A stretch of 38,568 bases of DNA from contig JABSRQ010000043.1 of NCBI GenBank assembly GCA_013215055.1, positions 1-38,568 on the forward strand, given 5' to 3'. This DNA is from Pseudomonadales bacterium. GTDB taxonomy: Bacteria; Pseudomonadota; Gammaproteobacteria; Pseudomonadales; DT-91. Positions 9,672 through 18,960 of this stretch are shown in pieces (the stretch's first letter is position 1; every line of letters starts with the position of its first letter). The notes beneath the pieces are model-generated. The model had not been told where the DNA came from and did not search any database. It was given only the letters and a program-made list of their open reading frames with translations. A program made the translations under genes and the position numbers.

Positions 9672-10706
9672 ATGACTGCAGTTTATAGTTTCGCCCTAGG
9701 TACAGGCACACAAAACAGCAAAGGCGAGTGGTTAGAGGTTTTTTACCCTTCCCCACAATTAGGTGCGTCACAAAAAGTGATTGATATCCTGAAATCTGTC
9801 TTATGGTATGCTGGCGGTAACGAAGTATTAGCCGCGACACAAGAGCAAATGCGTGTTTTAGCCGAGCAATTTTCGGTTGCCGGTGAAGGCGATTTAGCCA
9901 AAACAGCGATGAAGCTGTCAGCTTCTAGACAACCGTTAGTTGCCACGGTACTGATCAACGATGAGAAACCGACCACCGCACCTGAAGTTTATTTAAAACT
10001 GCACCTGCTTTCTCACCGCCTGGTTAAACCACACACCACCACGTTAGACGGCATGTTTGGCCTATTATTAAACGTTGCCTGGACTAACGAAGGTGCCATC
10101 GATATCAATGAATTAGCCGAGCGTCAATTGCAGGCACGTGTTGAAGGGCGCTTATTGGAAGTCATGTCGGTAGACAAATTCCCTAAAATGGCTAACTACG
10201 TCGTGCCTAAAGGCGTACGTATTGCGCATACGGCCCGTGTACGTTTAGGCGCTTATTTAGGTGAAGGCACCACCATTATGCACGAAGGCTTTGTTAACTT
10301 TAATGCCGGCACCGAAGGCACAGCCATGATCGAAGGCCGCATATCTGCGGGTGTCTTTGTCGGTGAAAGCTCAGATTTAGGCGGCGGCTGCTCTACCATG
10401 GGCACACTGTCTGGTGGTAACGCGGTAGTTATCTCGGTAGGCAAGGAATGTTTAATCGGTGCCAATGCAGGTATTGGTATACCGCTAGGTGATCGCTGCA
10501 CCGTTGAAGCCGGCTTATATATCACTGCAGGTTCGATTGTGCAATTAATCGATGCCGACGGCAAACTTGCCGATAAAGTCAAAGCCCGTGATTTAGCCGG
10601 AAAATCAGATTTATTATTCCGTCGTAACTCTATTAACGGTGCGATTGAAGTATTAACCAATAAATCTGCGATTGAGTTAAACCACGAGCTGCATGCACAT
10701 AATTAA
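9672..10706 (+). CDS. dapD: Tetrahydrodipicolinate N-succinyltransferase (long form)
   Basis: Transfers succinyl from succinyl-CoA to tetrahydrodipicolinate in lysine/DAP synthesis. The 344 residues match the longer Pseudomonas-like DapD rather than the ~274-residue E. coli form. The C-terminal half (about 175-310) is a left-handed beta-helix with hexapeptide-type repeats: VRLGAYLGEGTTIMHEGFVN, GVFVGESSDLGGGCSTMGTL and CLIGANAGIGIPLGDRC. A strong AAGGAGA ribosome binding site precedes the ATG. A terminator follows. Confidence 0.95.
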   Translation: MTAVYSFALGTGTQNSKGEWLEVFYPSPQLGASQKVIDILKSVLWYAGGNEVLAATQEQMRVLAEQFSVAGEGDLAKTAMKLSASRQPLVATVLINDEKPTTAPEVYLKLHLLSHRLVKPHTTTLDGMFGLLLNVAWTNEGAIDINELAERQLQARVEGRLLEVMSVDKFPKMANYVVPKGVRIAHTARVRLGAYLGEGTTIMHEGFVNFNAGTEGTAMIEGRISAGVFVGESSDLGGGCSTMGTLSGGNAVVISVGKECLIGANAGIGIPLGDRCTVEAGLYITAGSIVQLIDADGKLADKVKARDLAGKSDLLFRRNSINGAIEVLTNKSAIELNHELHAHN

Positions 10707-10724
10707 TTTATTCGCATAACAGCC

Positions 10725-10752
10725 AAGCCATGGTTCTGCCATGGCTTTTTTA
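10725..10752 (+). terminator. Intrinsic terminator after dapD
   Basis: Perfect 9-bp stem AAGCCATGG/CCATGGCTT with a 5-base loop, followed by a T run. It lies between dapD and dapE, implying dapE has its own promoter or relies on read-through. Confidence 0.88.
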
Positions 10753-10781
10753 TTTCCCCCTTGTAATCACGAGCCACCACC

Positions 10782-11933
10782 ATGACCACATTAGCACTGA
10801 CCCAAAGCCTGATTGAAAAAGCCTCTGTCACACCCGAAGATGAAGGTTGTCAGCCTCTGATGATGGAGCGTCTAACGGCTGCAGGCTTCGACTGCACGCC
10901 ATTACGTTTTGGCGATGTGGATAATTTTTGGGCGGTTTATGCAGGTGCTGATACAAATTATGCGGCCAATAATAAAGGCCCCATAATGTGTTTTGCAGGC
11001 CACACCGATGTTGTGCCTACAGGCCCGGTAGAAAACTGGCAAAGCCACCCATTTAAACCTGAAATTCGAGACGGGATTTTGTATGGCCGTGGTGCCGCCG
11101 ACATGAAGGCCTCATTAGCCGCGATGATTGTCGCCGCAGAAAACTTTGCCAAGGCCAACCCTACACCTAAAGGACGAGTCGCTTTTTTAATCACCAGTGA
11201 TGAAGAAGGCCCGGCCATCAACGGCACGGTAAAAGTATTAGCATGGTTAGCCGATGAAAAAATAAAAATGGATTATTGCCTAGTGGGTGAACCTTCATCT
11301 ACTAACACCTTAGGTGATGTGATCAAGAACGGCCGCCGGGGCAGCCTGGGCTGCAAATTAACAGTAAAAGGCATTCAAGGCCATATTGCCTACCCACATT
11401 TAGCCAAAAACCCCATTCACCTGGCCACACCGGCACTCACAGAATTAGCAGCAGAAGTATGGGATCAGGGTAATGATTCATTCCCTGCCACCACCTTTCA
11501 AATATCCAATATCAATGGCGGCACCGGTGTCACCAATGTGATCCCAGGTACAGTAGAAATCATCTTCAATTTTCGCTTCTCTACCGAGCTTACATCGACG
11601 CTATTAAAAGAACGCAGCGAAGCCATCTTAGACAAACACGGTTTTGACTATGATATTGAATGGAATTTATCAGGAGAGCCCTTCTTAACCGCAGAAGGTT
11701 CGTTAGTCGAAGCGACCGTAAAAGCGATCAAAATCCACACTGGCCTAAATACGGAATTATCTACCGCCGGAGGTACTTCAGATGGGCGCTTTATTGCACC
11801 TTATGGCGTGCAAGTGGTAGAGCTAGGCCCTATCAATGCCACCATCCATAAGATTGATGAATGTGTCGCCGTTGATGCGTTAGAGCCATTAACCGCGATC
11901 TATCAGGAAATTCTTGTTGAGCTTTGCAGCTAA
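10782..11933 (+). CDS. dapE: Succinyl-diaminopimelate desuccinylase
   Basis: Di-zinc M20-family amidohydrolase that releases succinate to give LL-diaminopimelate. Metal-site segments are visible: [13 protein letters not shown] (His and catalytic Asp), [15 protein letters not shown] (bridging Asp) and [12 protein letters not shown] (Glu pair). The C-terminal [16 protein letters not shown] block is typical of DapE. The 383-residue length is normal. It is the last plus-strand gene of the dap block. Confidence 0.96.
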   Translation: MTTLALTQSLIEKASVTPEDEGCQPLMMERLTAAGFDCTPLRFGDVDNFWAVYAGADTNYAANNKGPIMCFAGHTDVVPTGPVENWQSHPFKPEIRDGILYGRGAADMKASLAAMIVAAENFAKANPTPKGRVAFLITSDEEGPAINGTVKVLAWLADEKIKMDYCLVGEPSSTNTLGDVIKNGRRGSLGCKLTVKGIQGHIAYPHLAKNPIHLATPALTELAAEVWDQGNDSFPATTFQISNINGGTGVTNVIPGTVEIIFNFRFSTELTSTLLKERSEAILDKHGFDYDIEWNLSGEPFLTAEGSLVEATVKAIKIHTGLNTELSTAGGTSDGRFIAPYGVQVVELGPINATIHKIDECVAVDALEPLTAIYQEILVELCS

Positions 11934-12090
11934 GCATTGACAAAACATCAGCCCCCGTTGAGATTAATGGAAACGCTACCCGTACTGCGCGACCGTTAAT
12001 TTCAAGCAGGCTGTAAACACGGCCACACCAGAACGTCATGATCACGCCCCCTGCAGTAAAAGAAAAAAAGCGGTTGAAAAACACGCTCTG

Positions 12091-12330
12091 TTAATGCAGC
12101 TTTATCGGTATTTCTTGCTCTTCAGCCACCACTTCCAACGCACTTTGATAGCTTGAAATCGCCGCTTCAACCATCGCCCTGGCTACATGCATTTTTAAAC
12201 CTTGCATTGTATTTTTAGATTTTTCGGAAAAACTGATAGAGACAATTGGCTCATCCGTGCTGCTGGCCTTACGCAAGGCAACATCACCATTGGCTAATTC
12301 TATCAGTTCTAATAATGCAGGTTCGTCCAC
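12091..12330 (-). CDS. Small conserved-looking protein, function unknown
   Basis: A 79-residue acidic protein with a GTG start (12330) and GAGAGAATTAGC just upstream as ribosome binding site. It has no membrane segment or signal peptide. The N-terminal half looks beta-rich (LANGDVALRKA, PIVSISFSEKS) and the C-terminal half helical (GLKMHVARAMVEAAISSYQS). It lies 50 bases downstream of the ABC1-type kinase and is probably cotranscribed with it. I do not recognise a named family. Confidence 0.7.
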   Translation of the reverse strand: MDEPALLELIELANGDVALRKASSTDEPIVSISFSEKSKNTMQGLKMHVARAMVEAAISSYQSALEVVAEEQEIPIKLH

Positions 12331-12380
12331 GCTAATTCTCTCAATTTATATTTATTACGGCCAATACAAAGCAGCAAGCA

Positions 12381-13661
12381 TTAACCTGCCAGCTGCATCA
12401 TATCCAGTCTATCGGCATCAAACATATCGACATCTGGCGCTAATACTCGAATATAACGATCAAAATACAAAAACTGTTTGATCAATAACGTAAACTCTCT
12501 GGGGAAACGTATGCCATGACGTGCCGATATGGTTGAAAACGTTACCATCATCGCCCGCCAAATAGAATCCGGATCCTCAGACGTTGAAGTATTATCATTC
12601 GACACCTGCGACCAAAACGCTTCCAAATCATTGGCAAACACTTTCAAATCCACCTCATCCTTGGTCGCGCCGATTTTAGTTAAAGCCAAGGCAAGCCCAT
12701 CAAAATCTTCATTAGGCACGCACACTGCTAAGGACGTAATACCCTCCCAAGTTGAAGTTGATAAACGCCCCACAATGCCAAAATCAATAAAACCAATACG
12801 CCCATCATTCAACATCATGACATTACCGGCATGTAAATCGGCATGATAATGCTGACATTGACGTAAACTCATAAACCATGCGTCTAATGCTTGAAGTAAG
12901 GCAAATTCAGGATCACCACAGATATCTCTGACGCCATCCAGATCCGCCAGAGGCACACCATAGAAACGCTCCATCACCAGCACTTTTTTGGTAGAGAGTT
13001 TTCTATACACTTCAGGCACAACTACATGATCAATATTAGCCTGGCTCAGGAAGTCTCTAAACTCCTCGATATTATCGGCCTCTTGGAGAAAGTCACATTC
13101 CTCCAACATACCGTTGCGGATCTCCTCCACAATATCGATGATGGAAGATTTCCAGGCCTTGGGATTGATTAAATCAATCAGCTGCGTAGCGACTTGTAAA
13201 AAATGAAAATCCGTTTCTAACAGTTCTTTCACACCGGGTTTCTGTACTTTTAATACCACATGCTCACCGGTTATTAATTGCGCGGCATGCACCTGCGCAA
13301 TAGAGGCTGACGCCAGTGGTTTTTCATCAATAAATTTAAATTGAGTTTTAAGCTTTGCCCCCAACTGTTCTTCCAAGATGGGTTGAATCGTACTAAAAGG
13401 TAAAGGTGTGGTTTGATCTAAACAGGATTGAAAAGCATCCACATATTCTTGCGGAAATAAGGTTGGAGAACTGGCCACCAACTGCCCCAGTTTTATATAG
13501 GTCGCACCCAAGTCCTGCATCGTATCACGCAATAAAATCGGTAACTGATCCTCACCTGATTTACGATTAATCAGCCAGCGTAGCACCAATTTATTAGCCG
13601 CTAAACTTGTCTGTCCGATACGTTTAGCTGAACGAATGGATAACAGCATTTCCTTTAACAT
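12381..13661 (-). CDS. ABC1/UbiB-type atypical kinase
   Basis: A 426-residue protein of the ABC1 (ADCK/UbiB) family. The family hallmark KxGQ motif is in YIKLGQLVASSP near residue 58. The Ala-rich nucleotide loop is ASASIAQVHAAQL, the ATP lysine is in VVLKVQKPG, and the catalytic and metal motifs are HADLHAGNVMMLNDG and FIDFG. UbiB itself is longer with C-terminal membrane helices, which this protein lacks, so it is probably a second paralogue rather than ubiB. It starts 19 bases after the histidine kinase stop, with AAGGA as ribosome binding site. Confidence 0.88.
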   Translation of the reverse strand: MLKEMLLSIRSAKRIGQTSLAANKLVLRWLINRKSGEDQLPILLRDTMQDLGATYIKLGQLVASSPTLFPQEYVDAFQSCLDQTTPLPFSTIQPILEEQLGAKLKTQFKFIDEKPLASASIAQVHAAQLITGEHVVLKVQKPGVKELLETDFHFLQVATQLIDLINPKAWKSSIIDIVEEIRNGMLEECDFLQEADNIEEFRDFLSQANIDHVVVPEVYRKLSTKKVLVMERFYGVPLADLDGVRDICGDPEFALLQALDAWFMSLRQCQHYHADLHAGNVMMLNDGRIGFIDFGIVGRLSTSTWEGITSLAVCVPNEDFDGLALALTKIGATKDEVDLKVFANDLEAFWSQVSNDNTSTSEDPDSIWRAMMVTFSTISARHGIRFPREFTLLIKQFLYFDRYIRVLAPDVDMFDADRLDMMQLAG

Positions 13662-13680
13662 AATTAAATCCTTGTGATTT

Positions 13681-16600
13681 TTATTTTTGTTCTGGTGTTA
13701 ATAAAAGATGCGACGAAATACACTGTAAAAGCGCAGGTACATCAATAGGCTTGGAAAAATAATCACAGGCCCCTGCGGATATACAACGTGCTTTATCGTC
13801 CGGCATGGCTTTGGCAGTCAGTGCAATCACCGGCAAATCCGATACGTCGGGGCTTGCCTTTAATTTGTCCAACACCTGATAACCATCCATATCCGGCATC
13901 ATAATATCCAACAATAATAACTTAATATCATCATGCTGAGCTAGATAATCCAATGCCTGTGCGCCAGAACTGACCGCCCTAACAACAAGCCCCTCAGACT
14001 CCAATGCATGGCTAATAGAGTAAAGGTTACGTGCGTCATCATCAACCAATAACACTTTTACCCCCTCTAAATCTCCGGTTTGATAAACCGATTCAGAAAC
14101 ACATGTCCCACCCTCGAATAAACGCTCAGCAACACCTTGCTGCAATAAGGTTTTTTTCGCTTGTAAACAAATCTCAGAAATGGCCTTAGGGCTTTTTAAA
14201 ACTAACTGATTAGCATAATTATGAATTTTCTCTAAGCGATTCTCATCCACATCCTCAGCGGTAAATATCGTAATTGGCGTCAGGCGATAATGAGGAATAG
14301 TACGTATACGCTGCAATAAAGTCAGATCCGAATAATCGGGTAAATTTAAATCCACAATCAATGATGAAAAGACCGGGCTCACTAACAAGTTCAGCGCCTG
14401 GGCACCATTTTTAGCCATCGATAAAGGCACCGCATTTTTATTAAAGACCACGCGGATCACTTCATTAAAAACCGGGTTATCCTCAACAACCAGCACACGT
14501 CTTATGGTTTCATTACTTAACTCATATAACGATTTAAACACCTCACGGCTTTGTTCACCGCAGCCTAAGAATACGTCGCGTTCTATAAACAGTGCGCCTA
14601 ACGTCTCAACGCGATGCTGTTCACGGCTATCGGCAATCATCAACAAAACCCCAAACCTGGCTTGGGGCTGTTGCAGATAACGTTGTAAATACAGCCAGTC
14701 ATCATTGTCCAACTCGGCCGCATCCACTATAAAAAGTTTGCTATCTAGCGCTTCAGATTCAAGAGCCTGTAAATGTTGATACCGCTGCATTTTATTACTG
14801 CTTGATGCCTGAGTCTCAATCATTTGTACCAGAGGCTCTGATGCACTGATCAATAAAACATCATTTAATTCACCATCAACAGGCTTGGCATAAAGTTCAC
14901 TGCTTAAAAGCGGAATGCCATCTAAAGCCAAAGCCTTATTCTGGGTAGAGCTTTGAGATTCCAATAAACGGTTGCTCTTCACCTGCTCTTTACTGCCCAG
15001 CGGTATGATTAAAGCAAACTCTGCGCCTTTGCCTTCTTCACTGCGTAGAATAATTTCGCCACCCAACAACTTAGCCAGCTCCATTGAAATCGTTAATCCT
15101 AATCCCGTGCCTCCATATTTACGGCTAGTAGTACCATCGGCCTGTTTAAAAGCCTCAAAAACTAATCCCTGCTTCTCTTTGGCAATGCCTATGCCCGTAT
15201 CTCTGACCTTTATTAACAGCGCATTATCAGGTCTTAAGCCTTTACGTGTAGGTAAAAATCCTGCGCAAGGTTTAGTTATAGAAAGATAGATCCCACCACG
15301 GTGGGTAAATTTTAATGCGTTGGAAACGAAATTCTTAACGATTTGGGTTAGGCGCTGTTTATCCGTATAAAAATATTCAGCCAACTGCGCATCCACATCC
15401 ACCTGAAACTGCAAGCCCTTATCCTTGGCGATATAATCAAATAACTGGGAAATATAACTGCCAAATTCCTGGGGCTTAAGTGCTTCAACAATAAGCTCCA
15501 TCTTGCCTTCTTCTACCTTAGACAAATCAAGAATGTCATTAATCAGAGATAACAGATCTTCTCCTGCGGTATTAATCACTTGCGCATGTTGTACTTCTTT
15601 TTCTGACAAGTGCTGATGACGGTTATCCTGCAGCGCCTCAGAAAGAATCAGGATACTGTTTAACGGTGTCCGTAACTCGTGCGACATGGTGGATAAAAAC
15701 TGAGACTTATAACGTCCACTGGCCTCCAGAGCCCTGGACTTATCTAACAATGCAACTCTGGATTTTTCTAATTGCGTATTTTGCTTATCCAACTCCGTTG
15801 AACGTTCGGCCAAGGCGGTATTGGACGTCGCCAAGGCTTGACGCTGACTCTTTAACTCGGCCGCCTGCATCTGTTCCAGCTCTAATATTTCCGCCATCTG
15901 CACACGCGATTGAGCCGACGCTATCGCCGTTGCAATCGCATTATTGCAGCGATCAAACAAATCCAAATCCGCAGGCGTAAACACCGAGAAAGAAGCCAGT
16001 TCAATTAATCCCTGTAAACGATTTTCAAACATCACCGGAATTAACATGATTGATTTAGGCGGTGCATGGCCAATACCGGTACAGACCTGCACAAAGTCCT
16101 CTGGTACCGCAGTTAATATTTTGGCACGTTTTTCCAACGCAACCTGGCCAATCATCGTCTCACCCAACCTAAAGGTTTTACGAGAAAAAGCATCGCTGGG
16201 ATAAGCATAAGCTGCCACTCGGCAGAGTTCATTGTGTGAGGACAAGAGAAAAATAGCCCCTAACTGCGCCTGAAAATGCTGCGCCAGATAGGCCAAGATA
16301 GCCGCAGTGAGTTTTTCCGGGCTCTGATCACCACGCATGGTTTCATTTAAACCTGCCAGAAAAACCTGGATAACTTCACGTTGCTGATTATCTTGCGCCT
16401 GCGCCTTCAACACATCTCGCATAGCCTGCAAAGACTGCATTAACTGCCCTGTTTCATCCTGAGCCAGGGTATCGATTTTCTGGTTTAAATTACCATTGGC
16501 GATTTGTTCGGCCACGGTAACTGCATTATTTAATGCACTGATCAGGTGACGAATGATAATAAAAGAGACTAATAATAAAATGGAGGTAAAAACAAGCCCT

Positions 16601-17166
16601 AAGATAAGGCCAAAGGCCACCAAAAAGGCCTCTTCTTCTTCGATAACGATCAGCTGTTTTTCAAAAGACAGGTAACGTTCTTCCAGTAACTGAGCCTGCA
16701 GTTTTTCATAACGCTGACGCAATAAACCAATCTCGGTATAACCTTCCAGCGTGCGCTCATAATCCAGATTATTGCCTAATACGGCAGCGGTATGCGCAGA
16801 CGTTCTAAGCACATATTCAGAAAAAACCGACTGCAACTCATTAAACAACGGGTCACTATGGCTAAAGCTGTCTTTCATGCTCTCAAACTGCAGTTTCATC
16901 TGCGTCGCGTTGCCATCCGCCTCCATCAATGTGTCAATATCGGCTTCTGCCAAAGACGCCTGATAGAGCTTATCTAAATTAGAAAAACTCACCTGAATGT
17001 CATTGGAAAATTTTAATAACACAAAGTCTTCCGCTTGGATGCTCTGCAGTTGATCACGAATATTGATAGAGAGCCGGTAACTGGCGGCTTGAAAGATCAC
17101 AAGCCCAACAAAACCAATCAGGGCGATAAAACCGATTTTATAGCGAATGGATAATCTTTGTAGCAT
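13681..17166 (-). CDS. Hybrid histidine kinase: sensor-HAMP-GAF-HisKA-HATPase plus three receiver modules
   Basis: A 1161-residue inner-membrane phosphorelay kinase. TM helices lie near 12-33 and 176-206 around a mostly helical periplasmic sensor, then HAMP (about 207-260), GAF-like domain (about 275-420) and a coiled coil (about 425-485). HisKA carries its His near residue 495 (STMSHELRTPLNS). The HATPase region has NFVSNALKF, DTGIGI and YGGTGLGL. A degenerate receiver-like stretch starts near 764 and lacks the acidic pair. Two canonical receivers start near 892 (VLVVEDNP, IVDLNLPD) and 1040 (VLLVDDDA, LLLDIMMPDMDG). No HPt domain is present, so an external HPt partner is expected. The signal is unknown. 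Confidence 0.93.
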   Translation of the reverse strand: MLQRLSIRYKIGFIALIGFVGLVIFQAASYRLSINIRDQLQSIQAEDFVLLKFSNDIQVSFSNLDKLYQASLAEADIDTLMEADGNATQMKLQFESMKDSFSHSDPLFNELQSVFSEYVLRTSAHTAAVLGNNLDYERTLEGYTEIGLLRQRYEKLQAQLLEERYLSFEKQLIVIEEEEAFLVAFGLILGLVFTSILLLVSFIIIRHLISALNNAVTVAEQIANGNLNQKIDTLAQDETGQLMQSLQAMRDVLKAQAQDNQQREVIQVFLAGLNETMRGDQSPEKLTAAILAYLAQHFQAQLGAIFLLSSHNELCRVAAYAYPSDAFSRKTFRLGETMIGQVALEKRAKILTAVPEDFVQVCTGIGHAPPKSIMLIPVMFENRLQGLIELASFSVFTPADLDLFDRCNNAIATAIASAQSRVQMAEILELEQMQAAELKSQRQALATSNTALAERSTELDKQNTQLEKSRVALLDKSRALEASGRYKSQFLSTMSHELRTPLNSILILSEALQDNRHQHLSEKEVQHAQVINTAGEDLLSLINDILDLSKVEEGKMELIVEALKPQEFGSYISQLFDYIAKDKGLQFQVDVDAQLAEYFYTDKQRLTQIVKNFVSNALKFTHRGGIYLSITKPCAGFLPTRKGLRPDNALLIKVRDTGIGIAKEKQGLVFEAFKQADGTTSRKYGGTGLGLTISMELAKLLGGEIILRSEEGKGAEFALIIPLGSKEQVKSNRLLESQSSTQNKALALDGIPLLSSELYAKPVDGELNDVLLISASEPLVQMIETQASSSNKMQRYQHLQALESEALDSKLFIVDAAELDNDDWLYLQRYLQQPQARFGVLLMIADSREQHRVETLGALFIERDVFLGCGEQSREVFKSLYELSNETIRRVLVVEDNPVFNEVIRVVFNKNAVPLSMAKNGAQALNLLVSPVFSSLIVDLNLPDYSDLTLLQRIRTIPHYRLTPITIFTAEDVDENRLEKIHNYANQLVLKSPKAISEICLQAKKTLLQQGVAERLFEGGTCVSESVYQTGDLEGVKVLLVDDDARNLYSISHALESEGLVVRAVSSGAQALDYLAQHDDIKLLLLDIMMPDMDGYQVLDKLKASPDVSDLPVIALTAKAMPDDKARCISAGACDYFSKPIDVPALLQCISSHLLLTPEQK

Positions 17167-17359
17167 CCTGTTAACCCTGATTTTCCGCTGAAGAGACGGC
17201 TTGTTATCAATGCTTTAACAAAGCCCATTACAGATGCGCAACCATAGAACAAAAATAGCGCTAAAGTCACGAATTACATGTGTCTTTTTGTAAATTAAAG
17301 CCGCTATTTTCTTCTTTAACGCCCTCCTACACTGCCCGCATTACGGCAAAACCACAGTT

Positions 17360-17719
17360 TCAGTTTGATGAGCTCTGTTGCCGATCCAGTTGTTTGCCTA
17401 ATCTAAAACCATCTACCGCAGTAAACACCCAGATACAGGCGATTAACCACGCTGAAAAGGTAAAACTGCGGTTATTGCTCTGCGCCAGCTGTTGCTCAAT
17501 CTTGGCACGAATCAACACAGGATCGGCGGCCAGAGTACCAGCCACCACCTGATCAGTGATGGGACCGGCAAGCTGCATAATAAAGTTAATAATCACCCAA
17601 AAAGCCGCAAAAACCAGAGCTATTGCAATCGCCGCCCTAACCGGGCGTTTAACACAGAAATACCCGCTGCCTGGAAATATAAACGCCGAAAATATAAACG
17701 CCTTGATTGATTTTTTCAT
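17360..17719 (-). CDS. Small inner-membrane protein, function unknown
   Basis: A 119-residue protein with a hydrophobic N-terminus (KAFIFSAFIFPGSGYF), a second strong membrane helix (AAIAIALVFAAFWVIINFIM), and a third near the C-terminus (FSAWLIACIWVFTAVDGFRLG). The FPGSGYF segment recalls small TM2/DUF-type membrane proteins, but I cannot name the family. It starts 34 bases after the Rieske oxygenase stop and may be cotranscribed with it. Confidence 0.75.
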   Translation of the reverse strand: MKKSIKAFIFSAFIFPGSGYFCVKRPVRAAIAIALVFAAFWVIINFIMQLAGPITDQVVAGTLAADPVLIRAKIEQQLAQSNNRSFTFSAWLIACIWVFTAVDGFRLGKQLDRQQSSSN

Positions 17720-17753
17720 CTTACAAAAACCCTTATTGCCTGAATCTAATCAC

Positions 17754-18824
17754 TTAGCTTTGCGGTTTCACCTGTTTGTGGATGTTTACCACATACTCTT
17801 TTTCTTCATCCCAGCTTGTGGGCACATCGGCCACATCCACATAAAACTGCTGATGCCATTTACGTAAAATATGAATAGGCCCATCACCATCACATAATAT
17901 CGGATGATCGATACGAATCTTATTATGCCAAATATGTACATCATCCATAAAACCCTGAGTGGTTGATTTGGCGTGTTTCATCATAATGTAATCGGTTAAA
18001 TCACGTGATACCCCATCAAGGCGCTTAAAAAGAAGGCCAAAACGCAGGTCAAAACAGTTTTCCGATACAGGCACATGCGATACCAATAAACGCGATTCTA
18101 ATAAAAACCCACCCGTTAACTGAATCTGCATTTCGGTAGTCATCACCGCGGGGCCAAAATAGGTCGCACGACTGAGCATAGAATCGGCATTCTCCATAAT
18201 TTCCGGGTCACCTTCCATCACTTGCGTAAAGGTGTGTTTATGCACGATATTTTTAAATGTTAAAGCCTGCGCATCATGCACCGGGCCAAAGTGACCTACA
18301 TCGGCCATATTATCAATCAGTTCACGATTATTATTATGAATACGAATTTTTTCCATATACCAATCGGACCATTCATCATCATAATACTCTGCCTGCTCGG
18401 GAATTTCTTGTTCCGCAATCGGCTGATTTCCTTCAGGATCATGCCATATATATAGCAGGCCATTTTTCTCTAAGGTCGGCCAGGATTTAATTTCGGCCTT
18501 AGCCGGAATATTCTTGGCATAAGGAATATGTGAACATTTTCCGTCTGTGCCCCACTCCCAATGATGAAAGGGACAAACCAGCTGCCCTTCTACAACTTCG
18601 CCTTCCGATAAGTCTGCGCCCATATGGGGACAATAAGCATCCAGGATATGCACCTGCCAATCCGCACCGCGATAGGCCACCAGTTTGCTACCGAAATAAT
18701 CCAGTGAAACTGGCTCTTCACCATAGTCACGAGAAAGGCCTAAACAATGCCAACCTCTGGCAAAACGCGCTTGGCACTTGTTATCACCTTTATCGTCAGG
18801 CAGGTTTTTAACCGGAATATTCAT
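17754..18824 (-). CDS. Rieske non-heme iron oxygenase, KshA-like
   Basis: Terminal oxygenase component of a two- or three-component monooxygenase. The Rieske [2Fe-2S] ligands are in CPHMGADL and CPFHHWEW near residues 62-88. The mononuclear iron site is in NMADVGHFGPVHDAQ near residue 170. Layout and sequence style resemble 3-ketosteroid 9-alpha-hydroxylase oxygenase, but related enzymes act on other ring substrates, so the substrate is open. The start is the ATG at 18824; a GTG two codons upstream is less likely. No reductase gene is adjacent. It is divergent from the transporter. Confidence 0.85.
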   Translation of the reverse strand: MNIPVKNLPDDKGDNKCQARFARGWHCLGLSRDYGEEPVSLDYFGSKLVAYRGADWQVHILDAYCPHMGADLSEGEVVEGQLVCPFHHWEWGTDGKCSHIPYAKNIPAKAEIKSWPTLEKNGLLYIWHDPEGNQPIAEQEIPEQAEYYDDEWSDWYMEKIRIHNNNRELIDNMADVGHFGPVHDAQALTFKNIVHKHTFTQVMEGDPEIMENADSMLSRATYFGPAVMTTEMQIQLTGGFLLESRLLVSHVPVSENCFDLRFGLLFKRLDGVSRDLTDYIMMKHAKSTTQGFMDDVHIWHNKIRIDHPILCDGDGPIHILRKWHQQFYVDVADVPTSWDEEKEYVVNIHKQVKPQS

Positions 18825-18960
18825 AATCACACTCTTTCGCTTTGCTCTAGAATACAGCTTAATCGAGGTTTTACATTATATAAGCAAAAAGGCCTTGTTT
18901 TATAAATAATTAACATTCGGTAATATTAATCTTTTATACGCCCTACATTGGAAATGCTTA

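Noticed and set aside
10253..10660. 135-codon minus-strand frame inside dapD
   Set aside because: Antisense shadow of the hexapeptide-repeat region of dapD, whose codon pattern leaves the opposite strand open.
11833..12084. 83-codon open frame on the minus strand after dapE
   Set aside because: It overlaps the 3' end of dapE in antisense, has no convincing ribosome binding site and looks like a shadow frame.
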